From: Castellaniella sp.
Lineage (GTDB): Bacteria > Pseudomonadota > Gammaproteobacteria > Burkholderiales > Burkholderiaceae_B
DNA: 64,000 nucleotides
Reading direction: 5' to 3'
NCBI GenBank assembly: GCA_019104865.1
Contig: JAHRWZ010000016.1
Span: 1 to 64,000 of the forward strand
Shown here: piece by piece, positions 60,265 through 64,000 of the stretch
How the letters are laid out: each line of letters begins with the position of its first letter
Numbering within the stretch: position 1 is the stretch's first letter
Notes under the pieces: generated by a model
What the model was told of the DNA's origin: nothing
Seen by the model: the letters and a program-made list of their open reading frames with translations, nothing else
The model's database searches: none
Position numbers and translations under genes: made by a program

Positions 60265-62556
60265 TCATCCTGCGGGGCTCGCGGGTCCGATTCCCCCAGC
60301 CGGATCGCACGATGCCAGCACGGCCTGCGCGAGTGCGTAGCCCTGCGCCTGGTTGCCGCGGATGGCTACGTCGGAAAAGTCGTAGTCGCGTGAGGGCAGC
60401 TCCTCGGGAGGCGGCTTACGCGTAAAGCGGGTGATCCGCGTGCCAATGCCGTTGCCCATGAGCTGGATGTAGCGCGGCAGGCGCCTGATCTTGTCCTGCA
60501 GGGCGGGCTCGATCTCCTGCATCAGGTGGGCGATCAGGCCGCGGTAGGCGTCGGCCTGCTCGCGCAGGTGCAGGTCGCTGCGCACACGCTGGGCATAGAC
60601 GATCTCGTCACGTCGCGCCATGACTTCGGTGATGTTGCCCGGCAGCGCCTTCTGGTTGGAGAAGAGGTCCACCATAAAGACGCGCTTGCCGTCCGGCCCG
60701 CAGCGGTCGATCACCAAGTCCAGCGGTGCATTGCTGACGACGCCGCCATCCCAGTACGGTTTGCCATCCACCCAGGTCCAGGAGAAGCCGGGCGGCAGGC
60801 TGCCGCTGGCCAGGATGTGCTCGGGCGTGAAGTCGTCGACGTAGCTGTCGAAGGTCTCCAGTTCCGCGCTCAGCACGTTGACCGCGCTCACGAGCAGGCG
60901 CACCGGGCTGCTTTTGAGCGCCGGGAAGTCCACGTACTGCTCCAGCAGCTGGCGCATGGGTGATGTGTCGTAGATGCTGGTCCAGTTCCAGGGCGGCTCC
61001 CAGGGTGCGTCGAACGAGGGGATCCAGCGCGGGCGGAAGAACTTCTCGACACCAAAGCTCATGATTCGCGCGGCGGTGGCCGCGCGCCGTGCCGGCTCGT
61101 TCGGGCCGGGCAGGGTGGCGACCTCGATGTCTGCCCAGAACGATTCCAGCGCCTCCGTCGCGTGTCCGGGGTGGCTGGCGACGATCGCGCCGTTGAATGC
61201 ACCGATCGAGATGCCGGCGACGATATCGGGGAAGATGCCGCGTTCCTCCAGTGCCTTGATCACGCCGCATTCGAAGGCCCCCAGCGCGCCGCCGCCCTGC
61301 AGAATCAGCACGTTCTGCATCGGCAGTGTGTTCAGAGCGAAGGTGGGGTCTTTCAGCCGGTGCTTTTCTTTGCGCAGGCTGGTGCGGTAGCGGATCAGGC
61401 TTTCGGCGGCGCGCACCTCGTCGGCCGTGCGGCCGAGGGTGAAGACGGCGTGCAGTATGTCCTGGCTCAGGTAGAGCAGGGAGAAAGCGCGTTCCTGCAA
61501 CGAGCCCTGGGCAATGCTCTCGTGGGTGCCCGTGGGATCGCCCAGGAAGTTGAACCCGAAGTCGCCGACCTCGCAGAAGAAGTAGGACACGGTGTCGTAG
61601 CGCCGCCGGCGCTCCAGCATGTTGCGTGCGGCGAGCTGGCCCTGCTTGATCGCGTTGTCCCAGTGCTCGACGTGCCGTCGGCGCGAGAACACCGGGTCGA
61701 GGAAGCTCGCCACGTCACCTGCCGCAAAGATGTTCGGGACGCTGGCCTGCAGCCGGTCGTCGACCTCGACGAAGCCGTCTTCGAGCTTGACCCCGCTCCC
61801 GTTCAGGAACTGTGTCGCGGGCGCGATGCCGATGCATACAACGACCATGTCGCAGGGGATCTTCGCGCCGCTGGAGATTTCCACCTCTTTGACCTTGCCC
61901 CGGCCATGGAACGCGACGACCGACGCGTTGGGCACGACGGCGATGCCCTTGTCCTGTTCGACGTGGCGCTGGAGGAAGTCCGAGAGCATGGCCGATTCCA
62001 GGCGCCTGAGGATGCGGTCTCCGATTTCGATGACGGTGACGTCCAGCCCGAGCTGACGCAGCGTGACGGCGACTTCCATGCCGAGGAAGCTGCCGCCGAC
62101 GACCACGACCCGCCTGGCCTTGGTGGCGGCCTGCCGGATCGCCTCGGCGTCGGCCTGGGTCCTCAGCACATGGATGCCGCCGAGAGAGGCCCCCGGAACG
62201 TCCAATTGCCGGGCGCAGGCTCCGGTAGCGATCAGCAGCTTGCCGTAGTGGATCCGCGACCCCGCCGATGTCTCGACCCACTGTTCCGCGGTATCGACCG
62301 CGACGGCCCTGGTGTCCAGCGCCACGTCGATCCGCTGGTCCCGGTAGAACGATTCCGGGTGGACCAGGGTGCGTGCCTCATCCGCCGTGCCCAGCAGGCG
62401 CGCTTTCGACAGGAACGGCCGATGGTAGGGAAGATTCGGTTCGGCCGAGAGGATCAGGATTGATCCTGTGGTGCCTTCCTGGCGCAGGGTCTGGGCAGCC
62501 TGGGCACTGGCCAGGCCGCCGCCGATCAGAAGGAAGTCGATGTGCTGGGTTGCCAT
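60265..62556 (-). CDS. Fusion: FAD/NAD(P) oxidoreductase (N) and patatin-like phospholipase (C)
   Basis: One uninterrupted 763-aa frame, start ATG 62554-62556 with AGGA upstream. Residues 1-390 are a ferredoxin-reductase-like flavoprotein: FLLIGGGLASAQAA (11-20), RVVVVGGSFLGMEVAVTL (second dinucleotide site, 149-166) and NIFAAGDVASF (275-285); no redox CxxC is seen. Residues 415-763 are a patatin: LQGGGALGAFECG (oxyanion Gly, 421-426), GISIGAFN with nucleophile Ser450, and WDGG with Asp603. The C-terminal part is of the DUF3734 style seen in patatins of PHB-storing bacteria (from memory). The fused arrangement is not one I know. Confidence 0.85.
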   Translation of the reverse strand: MATQHIDFLLIGGGLASAQAAQTLRQEGTTGSILILSAEPNLPYHRPFLSKARLLGTADEARTLVHPESFYRDQRIDVALDTRAVAVDTAEQWVETSAGSRIHYGKLLIATGACARQLDVPGASLGGIHVLRTQADAEAIRQAATKARRVVVVGGSFLGMEVAVTLRQLGLDVTVIEIGDRILRRLESAMLSDFLQRHVEQDKGIAVVPNASVVAFHGRGKVKEVEISSGAKIPCDMVVVCIGIAPATQFLNGSGVKLEDGFVEVDDRLQASVPNIFAAGDVASFLDPVFSRRRHVEHWDNAIKQGQLAARNMLERRRRYDTVSYFFCEVGDFGFNFLGDPTGTHESIAQGSLQERAFSLLYLSQDILHAVFTLGRTADEVRAAESLIRYRTSLRKEKHRLKDPTFALNTLPMQNVLILQGGGALGAFECGVIKALEERGIFPDIVAGISIGAFNGAIVASHPGHATEALESFWADIEVATLPGPNEPARRAATAARIMSFGVEKFFRPRWIPSFDAPWEPPWNWTSIYDTSPMRQLLEQYVDFPALKSSPVRLLVSAVNVLSAELETFDSYVDDFTPEHILASGSLPPGFSWTWVDGKPYWDGGVVSNAPLDLVIDRCGPDGKRVFMVDLFSNQKALPGNITEVMARRDEIVYAQRVRSDLHLREQADAYRGLIAHLMQEIEPALQDKIRRLPRYIQLMGNGIGTRITRFTRKPPPEELPSRDYDFSDVAIRGNQAQGYALAQAVLASCDPAGGIGPASPAG

Positions 62557-62802
62557 GCAGTGTTCCTGGTCATGCCGCATCCGGGAAGGCGCCCCGGATG
62601 CCGGCCCGGTGCAAGTTTCGTTTTCCGTTTCGGATTCAAAAAGGGGCCGGACTTTTCGATTTTGAGTTGACCACTTTTTCGGGGTGAGGTCATTACCCTG
62701 TAATTGGCGCGGTCCAGTACCCAATGCGCCGAGCGGCAAGCGGGTGGGGCAGCATAGGCCCCGAAGACCGTGTAAAGGGCATAATACAGCGCTCCCGCAC
62801 TC

Positions 62803-64000
62803 CTAGCGCGTAAACGCCTCCCGATTCCGCCATAGCAGAATCAGACAGAGGCCGGCGGGTACGATCAGCGTGGCGTAGGCGAGGCCATAGCTGCCGGAAA
62901 ATGACGCGATGGAGCCGAAGATGGGCGGACCGATGACGACACCCAGAAAGGTCATGGACAAGGTACCGCCCGTGGCGATGCTGGCTTGCCCAGGCGGCGC
63001 CTGACGGGCAACTTCCGCCAGGTACACGCCATTCCAGCCGATGGCACAGCCGCCGAACAGGCAAAGCACGATCAGGGTCGTGAGGCTGGAGTCGATGACT
63101 GACAGCAGGGGCGTTGCCAGTGCGCAGAGCGCGATCAACAGTGACAAGCCCATCAGGGTGCGGACAGCGTTCAAGTAATGATCAGACACGTAGCCCCACA
63201 GCAGACGTCCGCACACCCCTGCCGCCTGGGACGCAGCCAGCATGAAGCCGGCCGCGACCAGCTCCAGGCTCAGATCCTGGTGTAGAAAGGCAACCAGGTA
63301 CGAGGTCAAGGATAACTGGGCAATGGAAAACAGGAATGACACCCCGGCGAGCACGGCCAGGCTCCGCTGGCTGAAGACCAGCCGGAGTGGTCCAATCAGC
63401 CCGTTACCGGCGGATAGCTTGCAAGTTGGGTCACGGTCGGCGTCCAGGGGGGCGCATAGCGGCTGGATGGCCAGGGCACAGCAGAGATTCGCGGCGGCGA
63501 CGGCCAGAAAGGCCTCTCGCCAGCCTACCCATTGGGCCAGGCCGGGCACGATCAGTCCCGCCAGGACACCGCCCATCGGTACACCAGTCTGTTTGATGGA
63601 GAAGACGAATGACATGCGGTGGGCGGGTGTGGTCCGGGCAAGCAGATGAGAACTGGCAGGGGTGATAGGACCATAGCCCAGGCCAACCAGCAGCGCACCG
63701 GCCGCCATCGCCGGGATCGATTCGACGGTGCACAGCGCCAGACCCAGTGCGCACGTGAGCAGGCCGGCCTGGCTGGCGCGGATGGCACCGAAGCGGCGTA
63801 TTGTGGACCCCGCCAGCAGACTGGTGATGATCGCGCCTACGTAGGCGATGGCGACGTAGGTGCCGACATAGGCCGTCGGGATACCGAGCAGGTCGGAAAT
63901 GAGGGGGGCAATGGCCGGCAGCGTCAGCAGCGACATCGACACCAGGGACTGGATGGTCAGTGTGGCAGCAAGCGTGATCGTTGAGGACTCGATCGGCGGG
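62803..64000 (-). CDS. MFS transporter, N-terminus beyond window edge
   Basis: Major facilitator of about 380+ aa. The first visible TM segment (LAATLTIQSLVSMSLLTLP) is open to the right edge, so the start is outside. Loop 2-3 motif: TIRRFGAIRASQAGLLTCALGL; the central loop lies after ALAIQPLCAPLDADRD; the last TM ends LCLILLWRNREAFTR. No specific substrate sign. The gap to the fusion gene upstream (62557-62802) holds no gene. Confidence 0.88.
   Translation of the reverse strand, partial: PPIESSTITLAATLTIQSLVSMSLLTLPAIAPLISDLLGIPTAYVGTYVAIAYVGAIITSLLAGSTIRRFGAIRASQAGLLTCALGLALCTVESIPAMAAGALLVGLGYGPITPASSHLLARTTPAHRMSFVFSIKQTGVPMGGVLAGLIVPGLAQWVGWREAFLAVAAANLCCALAIQPLCAPLDADRDPTCKLSAGNGLIGPLRLVFSQRSLAVLAGVSFLFSIAQLSLTSYLVAFLHQDLSLELVAAGFMLAASQAAGVCGRLLWGYVSDHYLNAVRTLMGLSLLIALCALATPLLSVIDSSLTTLIVLCLFGGCAIGWNGVYLAEVARQAPPGQASIATGGTLSMTFLGVVIGPPIFGSIASFSGSYGLAYATLIVPAGLCLILLWRNREAFTR

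Noticed and set aside
1-64000. CRISPR arrays, rRNA genes, insertion sequences, riboswitches.
   Set aside because: None was recognised on reading; no regularly spaced repeats or complete transposase genes were seen.

Overview
The window is a GC-rich chromosomal segment of a betaproteobacterium, most likely Burkholderiales and probably an Alcaligenaceae relative (inference from gene content and protein style, not from a search). Supporting signs are the dusB-fis-purH-ruvC-ruvA block, a TTGNNGCNNNGCAACAA operator in front of a phasin gene, two N-degron transferases (Bpt and Aat), TRAP transporters, and many LysR and IclR regulators.

Layout. 1-15.3 kb is mostly housekeeping: recQ (cut by the left edge), ruvA, ruvC, purH, fis, dusB and a ubiH-like gene on the minus strand; then a caa3-CtaG-like membrane protein, a BepA-like M48 protease, a YheT-type hydrolase, a CHCC zinc protein, ilvE, rhlE, a thioredoxin-like protein, an EI24 membrane protein, a CinA-like protein and an IclR regulator. 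A phasin (15.4 kb) and an RND efflux adaptor/pump pair (16.2-20.6 kb) follow. From 20.6 to 40.5 kb the window is accessory catabolism: a sugar-type ABC transporter; a TRAP transporter with acetaldehyde dehydrogenase, 4-hydroxy-2-oxovalerate aldolase and a divergent FAD 2-hydroxyacid dehydrogenase; and a sugar-acid cluster (UxaA-type dehydratase, DapA-family dehydratase, amino-acid-type ABC transporter, AraD1/GguC protein, LysR regulator).

40.5-46 kb returns to core genes (pyrD, bpt, a 2-hydroxyacid dehydrogenase, aat, a Nudix hydrolase, asparaginase). 46-52.4 kb is a second nitrogen-linked cluster: LysR, ABC transporter, an atypical ureohydrolase and aspartase. 52.4-58.7 kb holds a small conserved pair, an M20 peptidase, alkB, tRNA-Cys, a broken ferric reductase gene, a metallophosphoesterase and a TauE/SafE protein. 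A 65-bp perfect inverted repeat links the broken ferric reductase to the metallophosphoesterase.

The right end is a small island remnant at tRNA-Gly(GCC): an integrase stub, a ParD/ParE toxin-antitoxin pair with a clear operator, and an FAD-reductase fused to a patatin-like phospholipase. An MFS transporter runs off the right edge.

The most interesting proposals are three: (i) a TRAP-fed route in which a 2,4-dihydroxy acid is oxidised to a 4-hydroxy-2-oxo acid and cleaved to pyruvate and an aldehyde; (ii) a route in which an imported guanidino compound such as guanidinosuccinate is split to urea and aspartate, then deaminated to fumarate; (iii) the reductase-patatin fusion. All functions are read from sequence motifs by eye; no database search was run.
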